From an uncultured Desulfovibrio sp. (GTDB lineage: Bacteria; Desulfobacterota; Desulfovibrionia; Desulfovibrionales; Desulfovibrionaceae): a stretch of 5,557 nucleotides of DNA. Numbering within the stretch: the stretch's first letter is position 1; every line of letters begins with the position of its first letter. Of the stretch, positions 1-5,437 are shown piece by piece. The DNA lies in contig CAMBWG010000167.1 of assembly GCA_945871415.1 (NCBI GenBank), positions 1-5,557 of the forward strand, in the 5' to 3' direction. A program made the translations under genes and the position numbers. The notes under the pieces were generated by a model, which was not told the origin of the DNA, ran no database searches, and worked only from the letters and a program-made list of their open reading frames with translations.

Positions 1-2627
1 CTGTCCTGCACGAAGCGGCCGCCGAAGCGCGGGCCCGCGGGTGCGGTATGCTCCTGATTCACAATCATCCCTCCTTCATGGACCCTGTGCTGCTCTGCAC
101 GCAGCTTGCGCCGTGGGCTCCCCGGCCTCTGGCCGACAGAAGGCAGATCGGGCGCGTCTGGGTACGGCCGCTGGCGGCCTTCATGAACTGCATCCCCTTG
201 CCGGATTTGCGGCGCGAGGGGCCCGCCGTGCGCACACAGGTTACGGCGGCTCTTGACCGCTGCGTCGCGGCGCTCGCGCAGGGCGACACCGTGCTGCTGT
301 ATCCTTCCGGCAGTCTGAGCACGGACGGCCGGACGCATCTCGGCGGCAACAGCGGAGCCTATCGTCTGTGGCGGGCCGTGCCGGACTGTCCGCTTGTGGT
401 CGTACGGACGCGGGGCCTCTGGGGCTCTTCCTTCAGTCGTGCGGACGGCGCGCCCGAGCTGGGACGCGCTCTGCTGCGGGGGCTCGGCGCGCTGCTTCTC
501 AACGGGCTGTTCTTCATGCCGCGGCGCGAGGTGCGGATTTCCTTCTTCCGCCTCCGGGACCTGCCCCGGCCGGAAGAGGGCGCGCTTGCGCTCAATGCGC
601 GTCTGGAAGCCGTATATCAGGCCGAGCCGGATGTGCTCCGGCGTGTGCCCTTCTTCCGCTGGCACAAGGCCTGCCCCGATCAGCCTCTGGATGCGGAAGC
701 GCCCTCGGCGTCCAGCGCCCTGTCGGATACTGTTGATGCGGCGACCATGCGCGCAGTCTGTCTGCTGCTGGCGGACGCGTCACCCCTGTCCGTGCGGCCG
801 GAGGACATGCGGCCGGATATGCGTCTTGACGCTGATCTGGGGCTGGACAGTCTGGCCGTCGTGGAGCTGGCTCTGCGTATTGAAGGGCGCTTCGGGCATC
901 CCGTGCGGGAGCCGGGCGCGTTGCAGACCGTCCATGACTGTCTGCGTGCCGCTTCGGGACGTCTGACCGCAGCCGCGCCGGGTCGGGAGGATGCGGCGGC
1001 TGTCCTTGCCGCGCAGTGGCGTGATTGTCTGCGTTCCCGTTCTGAAACGCCGCTATCCCTTCCGGAAGCTTCTTCGCTGCCGCTGACCATTCTGCGTCAG
1101 CTGCGCCGCGCGCCTTCGCGGCCCCTGATTGCCGACGGAAATCAGCTGCTTTCGGCGGCGGACTTCTGGACGCGGGCCGTGGCGCTGTCTCTCTGTCTGC
1201 GTCGTCGTTGCGGCACGGGGCGCAATCTCGGTATTCTGCTTCCCGCTTCCGCAGCCGCGGGTATCTGCTGGCTGGCTGTGCTGTTGTCGGGCAATACGCC
1301 GGTCATGCTCAACTGGACAACGGGCATGCGCAATCTGCGGCACGGGCTGACCGTGGCGGGAGTGCGGCATATCCTCTGCGCCCATGCGCTGTTGCGCCGT
1401 CTTGATATGCGGAGCCTGCAGGAGGCGGTCGCCGCTGTCGGCGCGGACTGGCTGCTGCTGGAAGACGTGGCGGGCTCTCTTTCGCCGTGGCTTCGTCTGG
1501 AGGCCTTCTGCCGGGCCCGACTGTCGCTGCTCGGGCTGGAAGCCTGCGCCATGCCGCGTCGTATGTCTCCCCATGCCGCCATTCTCTTTACCTCCGGGTC
1601 TTCCGCTGCCCCCAAGGGTGTTCCGCTGACGCACGAAAACATCCTTGCCAACTGTCGCGACGTGGCCTCCATGTTTGCTCTGACAAGTCGTGACGTCATG
1701 CTTGCCATGCTGCCGCCCTTTCATTCGCTGGGCCTGACGGGAAACATCGTGCTGCCGCTCTGTCTCGGCATGCCCGTGGTCTGCCATGCCAATCCCACCG
1801 AAGGGGCCCGGCTGGCCGCGATCTGTCGCCGCTGGCGGCCCAGTCTGCTGCTTGCGCCGCCGAGTTTCCTTGACGGCATGCTGCGAGAAGCGCAGCCCGG
1901 CGATTTGCAGTCTCTGCGACTCGGTTTTGTGGGGGCGGAGGCCTGTCCGCAGCGGATTTATGATGCTTTTGCCCTGCAGACCGGGGGCGGGCTGCTTTGC
2001 GAAGGCTACGGCGTTACCGAATGCTCACCTCTTATCTGCGTCAATCTGCCGCAGGAGGCGCGGCCCGGCACCATAGGCCGCCCCCTGCCTTCGGTTCAGA
2101 CGGCCATTGTGACGCCGCAGGCGCCGCATTTGCCGCTTCCGCCCGGGCAGGCCGGGCTGCTGCTTGTGCGCGGCCCAAATGTTTTTGAGGGCTATCTTGC
2201 CGCTGACGGGCAGGCCCCCGCGTCTCCCTTTCTCATGCTGGACGGGCAGCGCTGGTATTGCACCGGCGATCTGGTGCGGGCTGATGCCGACGGGCATATG
2301 ACCTTTGCGGGCAGGCGGGATCGCTTCATCAAGATGGGCGGAGAAATGATTTCTCTGCCTCAGCTGGAAGTCGTTCTTCGGCAGAACCTTGTTGAGGAAG
2401 ATGAGCAGGGCGGCCCCGTGCTTGCCGTTGACGCCGTTTCCGAAGGCGGTCAGACGCTGCTCGTCCTGTATACCACCCTGCCCGTAACCTGCGCGCAGGC
2501 CAATGCCGTTCTGCATGCGGAAGGCTTCTCCGGCCTGCATATGCTGCGCCGCGTGTGTCGCCTTGAATCTCTGCCGCTGCTGGGCTCCGGCAAGATCGAC
2601 TACAGAAGTCTGTCCGCGCGGGAATAG
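1..2627 (+). CDS. Aas-like acyltransferase-ACP-AMP ligase fusion (5' partial)
   Basis: This is probably a membrane-associated enzyme that activates fatty acids with ATP, holds them on an internal carrier arm and transfers them to a lysophospholipid-type acceptor. The frame is open from base 3 with no stop, and Met at base 48 lies only five residues before the acyltransferase motif, so the true start is upstream of the window. Counting from that Met: PlsC motif HNHPSFMD at 5-12, YPSG at 85-88 (usual FPEG), and an ACP domain at about 230-300 with GLDSL and phosphopantetheine Ser268. The AMP ligase covers about 345-859, with FTSGSS...PKG at 514-524, GYGVTEC at 653-659, TGD at 739-741, RRDRFIKMGGE at 756-766 and LLGSGKIDY with catalytic Lys849. 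The ligase half follows E. coli Aas closely (GYGVTEC, PGTIGR, PLLGSGK). E. coli Aas has no internal ACP. An MFS domain may precede it, as in related fusions, but it would lie outside the window. Confidence 0.93.
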   Translation, partial: VLHEAAAEARARGCGMLLIHNHPSFMDPVLLCTQLAPWAPRPLADRRQIGRVWVRPLAAFMNCIPLPDLRREGPAVRTQVTAALDRCVAALAQGDTVLLYPSGSLSTDGRTHLGGNSGAYRLWRAVPDCPLVVVRTRGLWGSSFSRADGAPELGRALLRGLGALLLNGLFFMPRREVRISFFRLRDLPRPEEGALALNARLEAVYQAEPDVLRRVPFFRWHKACPDQPLDAEAPSASSALSDTVDAATMRAVCLLLADASPLSVRPEDMRPDMRLDADLGLDSLAVVELALRIEGRFGHPVREPGALQTVHDCLRAASGRLTAAAPGREDAAAVLAAQWRDCLRSRSETPLSLPEASSLPLTILRQLRRAPSRPLIADGNQLLSAADFWTRAVALSLCLRRRCGTGRNLGILLPASAAAGICWLAVLLSGNTPVMLNWTTGMRNLRHGLTVAGVRHILCAHALLRRLDMRSLQEAVAAVGADWLLLEDVAGSLSPWLRLEAFCRARLSLLGLEACAMPRRMSPHAAILFTSGSSAAPKGVPLTHENILANCRDVASMFALTSRDVMLAMLPPFHSLGLTGNIVLPLCLGMPVVCHANPTEGARLAAICRRWRPSLLLAPPSFLDGMLREAQPGDLQSLRLGFVGAEACPQRIYDAFALQTGGGLLCEGYGVTECSPLICVNLPQEARPGTIGRPLPSVQTAIVTPQAPHLPLPPGQAGLLLVRGPNVFEGYLAADGQAPASPFLMLDGQRWYCTGDLVRADADGHMTFAGRRDRFIKMGGEMISLPQLEVVLRQNLVEEDEQGGPVLAVDAVSEGGQTLLVLYTTLPVTCAQANAVLHAEGFSGLHMLRRVCRLESLPLLGSGKIDYRSLSARE

Positions 2628-2656
2628 CCGGATAGTTGGGGGCTGTGCCGTTTGTC

Positions 2657-2680
2657 GGGGGGAAGTAACCCCCCTTATCT
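2657..2680 (+). terminator. possible weak terminator after the fusion gene
   Basis: Six G, a six-base loop AAGTAA and six C (2657-2674) form a strong GC stem 29 bases after the stop codon, followed by TTATCT. The T-tract is poor, so termination is uncertain. The same hairpin is also the first part of repeat module A, which may be its real origin. Confidence 0.3.
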
Positions 2681-2805
2681 CGGCTGTCGATGCCCGTAGC
2701 TTCCTTCGTCGCAACGGGCACGGCCTGCGCGGCCGCCTTCGGTCGCGGCTGGCGCGCAAGGGGCGTTTCCTTTCCCTCAAGCCCTCCATCCTTTCCCCAA
2801 CGCGC
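2657..2805. repeat. intergenic repeat module, copy A
   Basis: This is one of two diverged copies of a multi-hairpin module; the other is at 4016-4183 in the same orientation. In order it has a six-base-loop hairpin (2657-2674), the block GCTGTCGATGCCCGTA (2683-2698) and the block ACGGGCACGGCCTGCG (2714-2729). Each block matches copy B at 15 of 16 bases. TGCCCGT (2691-2697) pairs with ACGGGCA (2714-2720). A GC-rich hairpin follows at 2726-2758, then GGGCGTTTCC (2761-2770) and CCATCCTTTCCCCAA (2786-2800), both with counterparts in copy B. The organisation resembles REP/BIME-type extragenic elements. No transposase or target-site duplication is visible. Confidence 0.6.
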
Positions 2806-2909
2806 TTTTATCAGGAGGATGGACGGTTCGGGGACGCTGATGCTTTCCTCGTGGCTGCCGTCCCCCGGAGCAGGGCAGGCGGAAAGAATGTGTTGTGCGG
2901 CATGTATCT

Positions 2910-2926
2910 TAGAGCATTTTCAGTTT
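2910..2926. repeat. short intergenic repeat, copy 1 (TAGAGC..CAGTTT)
   Basis: TAGAGCATTTTCAGTTT matches 3953-3969 at 16 of 17 bases in the same orientation. In this copy the right-hand half that would complete an AGCATTTT/AAAATGCT stem is degenerate. A different 11-bp hairpin begins within its final bases, at 2923. Confidence 0.5.
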
Positions 2927-3104
2927 GCAACGCTGCGCGTTTCAAACCATACGGCCTGTCGTTTTGCGGAAAAAGCGCAGTTTTTCCATGCACTTTTGGC
3001 CGGGAGCGCTGTGCCGCCGCCTTGCGTTTCACCTTTCTCAAAGGTGGAACTCGCTAAGACCAGTTCTTGATAACCGGGAGACGGCAACTATTGGGAAGCG
3101 ATAG
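2923..3104. other. cluster of stem-loops, candidate structured RNA or repeat
   Basis: Several stem-loops lie close together. GTTTGCAACGC (2923-2933) pairs with GCGTTTCAAAC (2937-2947) with one mismatch and a three-base loop. GGAAAAA (2968-2974) pairs with TTTTTCC (2981-2987) across a six-base loop. CACCTTT (3030-3036) pairs with AAAGGTG (3040-3046). CTATTG (3088-3093) pairs with CGATAG (3099-3104), including one G-T wobble. No known RNA family was recognised. It may be a decayed repeat, a small RNA or the leader of the downstream gene. Confidence 0.35.
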
Positions 3105-3142
3105 AGTTTCCTTGCTGTATATCCTCCAGAAAAAAGTGCGCT

Positions 3143-3173
3143 GGGGAAGGGATGGGGGGAGCGGGGGGAAGGG
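3143..3173 (+). other. G-run tract with G-quadruplex potential
   Basis: Five runs of three or more G (3143-3146, 3149-3151, 3154-3159, 3163-3168, 3171-3173) are separated by loops of two or three bases. This fits the usual pattern for an intramolecular G-quadruplex in the + strand or its transcript. The last two runs are also part of the left arm of the adjoining hairpin, so the two structures would compete. Function is unknown. Confidence 0.5.
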
Positions 3174-3216
3174 AAACCCCTCTCGCGCGAGCAGAGGGGT
3201 TTCCCTTCCTCCCGCT
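3160..3216. repeat. 24-bp near-perfect hairpin before the lipoprotein gene
   Basis: The arms at 3160-3183 and 3193-3216 pair over 24 positions with a single G-T wobble and a nine-base loop (CGCGCGAGC). The hairpin is followed by TATTC rather than a T-tract, so it does not look like a standard intrinsic terminator on the + strand. No adjacent T-tract is seen on the other strand either. It ends 24 bases before the ribosome binding site at 3241 and could affect transcript processing or stability. Confidence 0.8.
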
Positions 3217-3240
3217 ATTCTATGCTCCAATCCGCCAACA

Positions 3241-3246
3241 GGGAGG
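3241..3246 (+). promoter_or_regulatory. ribosome binding site that sets the lipoprotein start
   Basis: GGGAGG lies four bases before ATG 3251. The longer in-frame ATG at 3152 has GGGAAGG directly abutting it with no spacer and would translate the hairpin, so 3251 is chosen as the start. Confidence 0.75.
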
Positions 3247-3250
3247 CATC

Positions 3251-3955
3251 ATGGCCCGTCTGCTATATCTGGTTCTGGTCGTTCCGGCGATCCTGCTGAT
3301 GTCCGGTTGTGCGGGCACGTTTCAGCCGCCCCGCTACAAGGTACCTGTGGTTTCTTACGAACATGGTTTCGGCCCCACGGGACCCACCAGTGTGCTGAGT
3401 CTCAAGATGGATGGCAGAGAAATGATTCGCACTCCCTGGTTTGGGAGTTCGCCGCTGGACGGCAGGCAGGATACCGCTCCCTGCCATACCGCCCACTCAC
3501 TCGGCCCGAAGGGGATTTTTGATATCCCCCGGACTCTGGAAGTCACTTGGTACATGTATACATATGAGCAGCTGTATCATACGGTCATCACCATGCCTGC
3601 GAAGAGGGAGATGCAGAAGATGCTGAAGCGGATGGGCATGGAAACGCCGCGTGAAATACGTTTCGGCGTCTATATCGATATGCCGCCGCAGGTAAAGTGC
3701 TCCATAGGCACTCTCTGGATGCGGTCTCCAGGCCGGTTCAGGCTCCATCCGCTTGCCACGGGCAAGGGCGTGCCCATTCCCGGCACCGGTTTTGAAAAAC
3801 AGATTACGGAAGAAAGCTTCAGGCTGTGCGCCGGTCGTGACCTGCCGGAGGAATATTGTCGCCGGAAAGGGTTACCCTACGGCGTTACCGGAGCAGCGTA
3901 TCTGGAGGCATGGCAGGAACTCCGCCGCCGGAAGGGCTTCCCTGACGCCCGGTAG
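3251..3955 (+). CDS. lipoprotein, DUF2931-like layout
   Basis: This is a predicted membrane-anchored lipoprotein of 234 residues and unknown function. Residues 1-20 form a lipoprotein signal: MAR, a hydrophobic stretch LLYLVLVVPAILL, then lipobox MSGC with the modified Cys20. Ala21 follows, so there is no inner-membrane Asp signal by the E. coli rule. The middle section (PRTLEVTW at 93-100, a Tyr-rich stretch, then VITMP at 112-116 and EIRFGVYIDMPPQVKC at 135-150) recalls the layout of DUF2931 lipoproteins: a Trp-containing strand, a YxT strand with a following Pro, and a late glycine-containing strand. That match is from memory and tentative. Four further Cys (78, 150, 193, 203) could form disulfides. 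The C-terminus is basic (ELRRRKG). It stands alone between repeat-rich gaps, so context gives no role. Confidence 0.85.
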   Translation: MARLLYLVLVVPAILLMSGCAGTFQPPRYKVPVVSYEHGFGPTGPTSVLSLKMDGREMIRTPWFGSSPLDGRQDTAPCHTAHSLGPKGIFDIPRTLEVTWYMYTYEQLYHTVITMPAKREMQKMLKRMGMETPREIRFGVYIDMPPQVKCSIGTLWMRSPGRFRLHPLATGKGVPIPGTGFEKQITEESFRLCAGRDLPEEYCRRKGLPYGVTGAAYLEAWQELRRRKGFPDAR

Positions 3956-3977
3956 AGCTTTTTCAGTTTAAAATGCT
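3953..3977. repeat. short intergenic repeat, copy 2, overlapping a stop codon
   Basis: TAGAGCTTTTTCAGTTT (3953-3969) matches 2910-2926 with one difference, and its first three bases are the TAG stop of the lipoprotein gene. AGCTTTTT (3956-3963) pairs with AAAATGCT (3970-3977) across loop CAGTTT with one T-T mismatch. An alternative stem, ATGCTT (3973-3978) with AAGCAT (3988-3993), would compete with it. Confidence 0.55.
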
Positions 3978-4015
3978 TTGCTTCTTTAAGCATAGGATTC
4001 ATTACGGTTTTCTTG

Positions 4016-4183
4016 AGGGAAAGAAATCCCTTTGCTCTGCTGTGGATGCCCGTAAGGCTGTCGCCTGACGGGCATGGCCTGCGGCGGGTCGGATCGCTGC
4101 CTGTGGCAAAAAGGGCCCGGCCCTTCCGTAGCAAAGCGGGGAAGGGCGTTCCCGTGAACTCCCCCATCTTCCCCAAAACCCGC
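4016..4183. repeat. intergenic repeat module, copy B
   Basis: This is the second copy of the module at 2657-2805. It starts with hairpin AGGGA-AAGAAA-TCCCT (4016-4031), again with a six-base loop. GCTGTGGATGCCCGTA (4039-4054) and ACGGGCATGGCCTGCG (4068-4083) follow. ATGCCCGT (4046-4053) pairs with ACGGGCAT (4068-4075), and the inner AGGC/GCCT (4055-4058, 4063-4066) extends the stem to a four-base loop. Copy B has its own GC hairpins (AAGGGC/GCCCTT at 4111-4125, or CCCTTCC/GGAAGGG at 4121-4146) where copy A has a different one. It ends with GGGCGTTCCC (4144-4153) and CCCCCATCTTCCCCAA (4161-4176). Confidence 0.6.
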
Positions 4184-4200
4184 ACATAATGTGCCGGCGG

Positions 4201-4250
4201 GTAAAGATGGATTTATTTGTAACATATAATAATATTTTATTTTTTTATAT
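4201..4250 (+). promoter_or_regulatory. AT-rich promoter region for the small operon
   Basis: A perfect -10 hexamer TATAAT sits at 4225-4230. The best -35 at 17-base spacing is TAAAGA (4202-4207), which matches only three of six consensus positions. The AT tract runs to 4250 and contains an inverted repeat, ATATAA (4224-4229) with TTATAT (4245-4250), which could bind a regulator. Transcription would begin about 30 bases before ATG 4266. No specific regulator site could be identified. Confidence 0.4.
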
Positions 4251-4265
4251 CATGAGCAGGAAAAT

Positions 4266-4457
4266 ATGCTGGGGAATCAGCTCCTGATAATGAGCCCTGA
4301 GCCTAAGCATGGGACTGTCCTTTCGCGTGTCCGGAGCGCGTTCCTGCAAATCTTGCGGGAGAATGAGCATAGGCTTTTTACGCTTGTTTTTATGACTGCC
4401 ATACTTTATGGTCGAAAATATGAAATCAGGCAAATGCCGCTACCGGGAGAATACTGA
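4266..4457 (+). CDS. small hypothetical protein, 63 residues
   Basis: This is an unrecognised short ORF and may not be a real gene. AGGA at 4258-4261 lies four bases before the ATG, which is a short but usable spacing. The protein has an N-terminal part with few charges, a central basic and amphipathic segment (VLSRVRSAFLQILREN, about 18-33) and a hydrophobic patch LFTLVFMTAIL (about 37-47), then a charged tail. Its stop TGA overlaps the ATG of the next gene by one base (TGATG), the arrangement expected for translational coupling, and this is the main argument for its being translated. The competing view is that this is only the untranslated leader of the DUF6485 gene, with ATG 4252 and ATG 4290 as other weak starts. 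Confidence 0.35.
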   Translation: MLGNQLLIMSPEPKHGTVLSRVRSAFLQILRENEHRLFTLVFMTAILYGRKYEIRQMPLPGEY

Positions 4458-4657
4458 TGAGCTGTGAAAACAAAAGACCCTGTCCCTGTACCTACAAATG
4501 CCCCAGGCACGGCAAGTGCTGCGAATGCGTCGCCCATCATCGCGATCATGACGAGGGCGTGCCCGCGTGCTTTTTTTCCAAGGAAGCGGAAGCAACCTAT
4601 GATCGCAGTCTGGAGGCGCTTTGCCGTGACAGAGGCCTCGTGATCGTGCGGCAATGA
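4457..4657 (+). CDS. DUF6485 family cysteine-rich protein
   Basis: This is a small soluble protein of 66 residues and unknown function. It has no signal peptide or membrane segment and is probably cytoplasmic. It has nine Cys: C3, C9, C11, C15, C21, C22, C24, C38 and C56. The pattern CPCTYKCPRHGKCCECVAHHR followed by PACFF and the EAEATYDRS segment (43-51) is what I know as the DUF6485 family, in which CxCTYxxC, GxCCECVAxHR and xxCFF are hallmarks. The Cys and His density suggests metal binding, probably zinc or an Fe-S cluster, but this is inference. GGGAG at 4445-4449 is a good ribosome binding site seven bases upstream. The start overlaps the preceding stop by one base, and the SDR gene starts 15 bases after its stop. 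Family call is confident, role unknown. Confidence 0.85.
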   Translation: MSCENKRPCPCTYKCPRHGKCCECVAHHRDHDEGVPACFFSKEAEATYDRSLEALCRDRGLVIVRQ

Positions 4658-4672
4658 CAGGGAGGCTGCATC

Positions 4673-5437
4673 ATGAAAGACACGGTAAAAACGGTTTTCA
4701 TCACAGGCGGTTCCACAGGCATCGGCGCGGCCTGCGTACGCAAGTTCGCTGACGGGGGGTGGAACGTTGCCTTTATGGACATCAATGCGGCCGATGGCGC
4801 GGCGCTTGCGAAAGAGTGCGGCGTGCTGTTTGTGGAAGGCAGCACCCGCAATCGTTCGGACCTTGATGCGGCCGTCGACGCCGCATGCCGGCAGTTCGGC
4901 GGGCTGGATTGCGTTGTTGCCAACGCGGGCATTCACCGCTGCAACACCATGCTGGATATCAGCGAGGAAGAACTGGACCTGATGATTGATACCAACATCA
5001 AGGGAACAGTGCATACGCTTCGGGCGACGGTGCCTTTCCTGCTGCGCCGGGGAGGCGGTTCGGTAGTCATCAATGCTTCCGATCAGTGCTATGTGGGCAA
5101 GCCCAACAGCTTCGGTTATGGCCTTACCAAGGGAGCGCTGGGCCAGATTACCAAGAGCATGGCCATTGATCTTGGCCCGAAAGGCGTCCGCGTGAACGCC
5201 GTGTGCGCGGGTACCATTCGCACCCCGCTTACCGAAACCCTGTTTCAGAGTTTTGCCGATATTACGCACGGCGGCGACGCGGGAGCCTACTGGAAGGCCG
5301 AAGCGGCCCTCTATCCTCTCGGCAGGGTGGGCGAAGCCCATGAAGTGGCGGAACTTATGTATTTTCTCGCTTCCGACGCCGCAAGCTTCATGACTGGCGG
5401 GCTGTATCTTGTGGACGGAGGGCTTACGGCCGGGTAA
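4673..5437 (+). CDS. SDR family NAD(P)-dependent oxidoreductase
   Basis: This is a cytoplasmic classical short-chain dehydrogenase/reductase of 254 residues, the normal length for the family. It should interconvert an alcohol and a ketone using a nicotinamide cofactor. Visible motifs are the Rossmann TGGSTGIG (11-18), Asp36 after the second strand, NAG (84-86), Asn108 in DTNIKG, catalytic Ser136, Tyr149 and Lys153 (YxxxK), and a C-terminal MTGGLYLVDGG (240-250). Asp36 favours NAD over NADP. The usual PG after the sixth strand reads AG here (179-180). The insertion at about 190-215, which shapes the substrate pocket, matches no specific enzyme I recognise, so the substrate cannot be named. GGGAGG (4660-4665) lies seven bases upstream. 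The gene is 15 bases after the DUF6485 gene and is probably co-transcribed with it. Confidence 0.93.
   Translation: MKDTVKTVFITGGSTGIGAACVRKFADGGWNVAFMDINAADGAALAKECGVLFVEGSTRNRSDLDAAVDAACRQFGGLDCVVANAGIHRCNTMLDISEEELDLMIDTNIKGTVHTLRATVPFLLRRGGGSVVINASDQCYVGKPNSFGYGLTKGALGQITKSMAIDLGPKGVRVNAVCAGTIRTPLTETLFQSFADITHGGDAGAYWKAEAALYPLGRVGEAHEVAELMYFLASDAASFMTGGLYLVDGGLTAG

Larger units (their letters stand above)
2628..3250. other. 623-base intergenic region rich in hairpins, no convincing gene
   Basis: No reading frame here has both a good ribosome binding site and a recognisable protein. Frames stay open by chance because the DNA is GC-rich and repetitive. The region contains repeat module A, a run of stem-loops between 2923 and 3104, a G-run tract and a long perfect hairpin before the lipoprotein gene. 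I could not identify a promoter with good hexamers. TTGGGA at 3091 and TATATC at 3118 are the nearest candidates, but their spacer is 21 bases, so no promoter is called. It could include a small RNA gene, but no known family was recognised. Confidence 0.6.
3956..4265. other. 310-base intergenic region: repeats plus AT-rich leader
   Basis: The left two thirds are filled by the short repeat and repeat module B. The last 60 bases turn sharply AT-rich and probably hold the promoter of the downstream genes. If the 63-residue ORF at 4266 is not real, the noncoding stretch runs on to 4456. No RNA gene was recognised. Confidence 0.55.

Noticed and set aside
48..50. Met at 48 as the true start of the fusion gene
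   Set aside because: The frame is open upstream to the window edge, and this Met lies within the strand just before NHx4D, leaving no room for the N-terminal part of a PlsC fold.
1053..1787. Minus-strand open frame of 244 codons
   Set aside because: It is opposite the AMP-ligase domain, is rich in Arg, Gln and Gly as expected of antisense of GC-rich code, and has no motif.
2503..3070. Overlapping + strand open frames of 184 and 126 codons running past the fusion gene
   Set aside because: One starts inside the fusion gene out of frame. Both translate repeat module A and the hairpin cluster, and neither has a convincing ribosome binding site or domain.
3152..3250. Upstream in-frame ATG extending the lipoprotein by 33 residues
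   Set aside because: It would place a signal peptide and lipobox in the interior, translate a perfect hairpin, and has no spacer from the G-rich stretch. ATG 3251 has a proper ribosome binding site and gives a classic lipoprotein signal.
2657..4183. Paired repeat modules as ends of a mobile element carrying the lipoprotein gene
   Set aside because: The copies are in direct orientation, diverged and of unequal length. There is no transposase or integrase between them and no target duplication, so a dispersed extragenic repeat is simpler.
3986..4225. Minus-strand small ORFs reading through repeat module B
   Set aside because: The frames overlap one another and follow the repeat. Similar peptides can be read from copy A, which is explained by the repeat rather than by a gene.
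4406..5341. Minus-strand open frame of 311 codons
   Set aside because: It lies opposite the DUF6485 and SDR genes, which have clear family motifs and ribosome binding sites. Its translation shows no recognisable domain.
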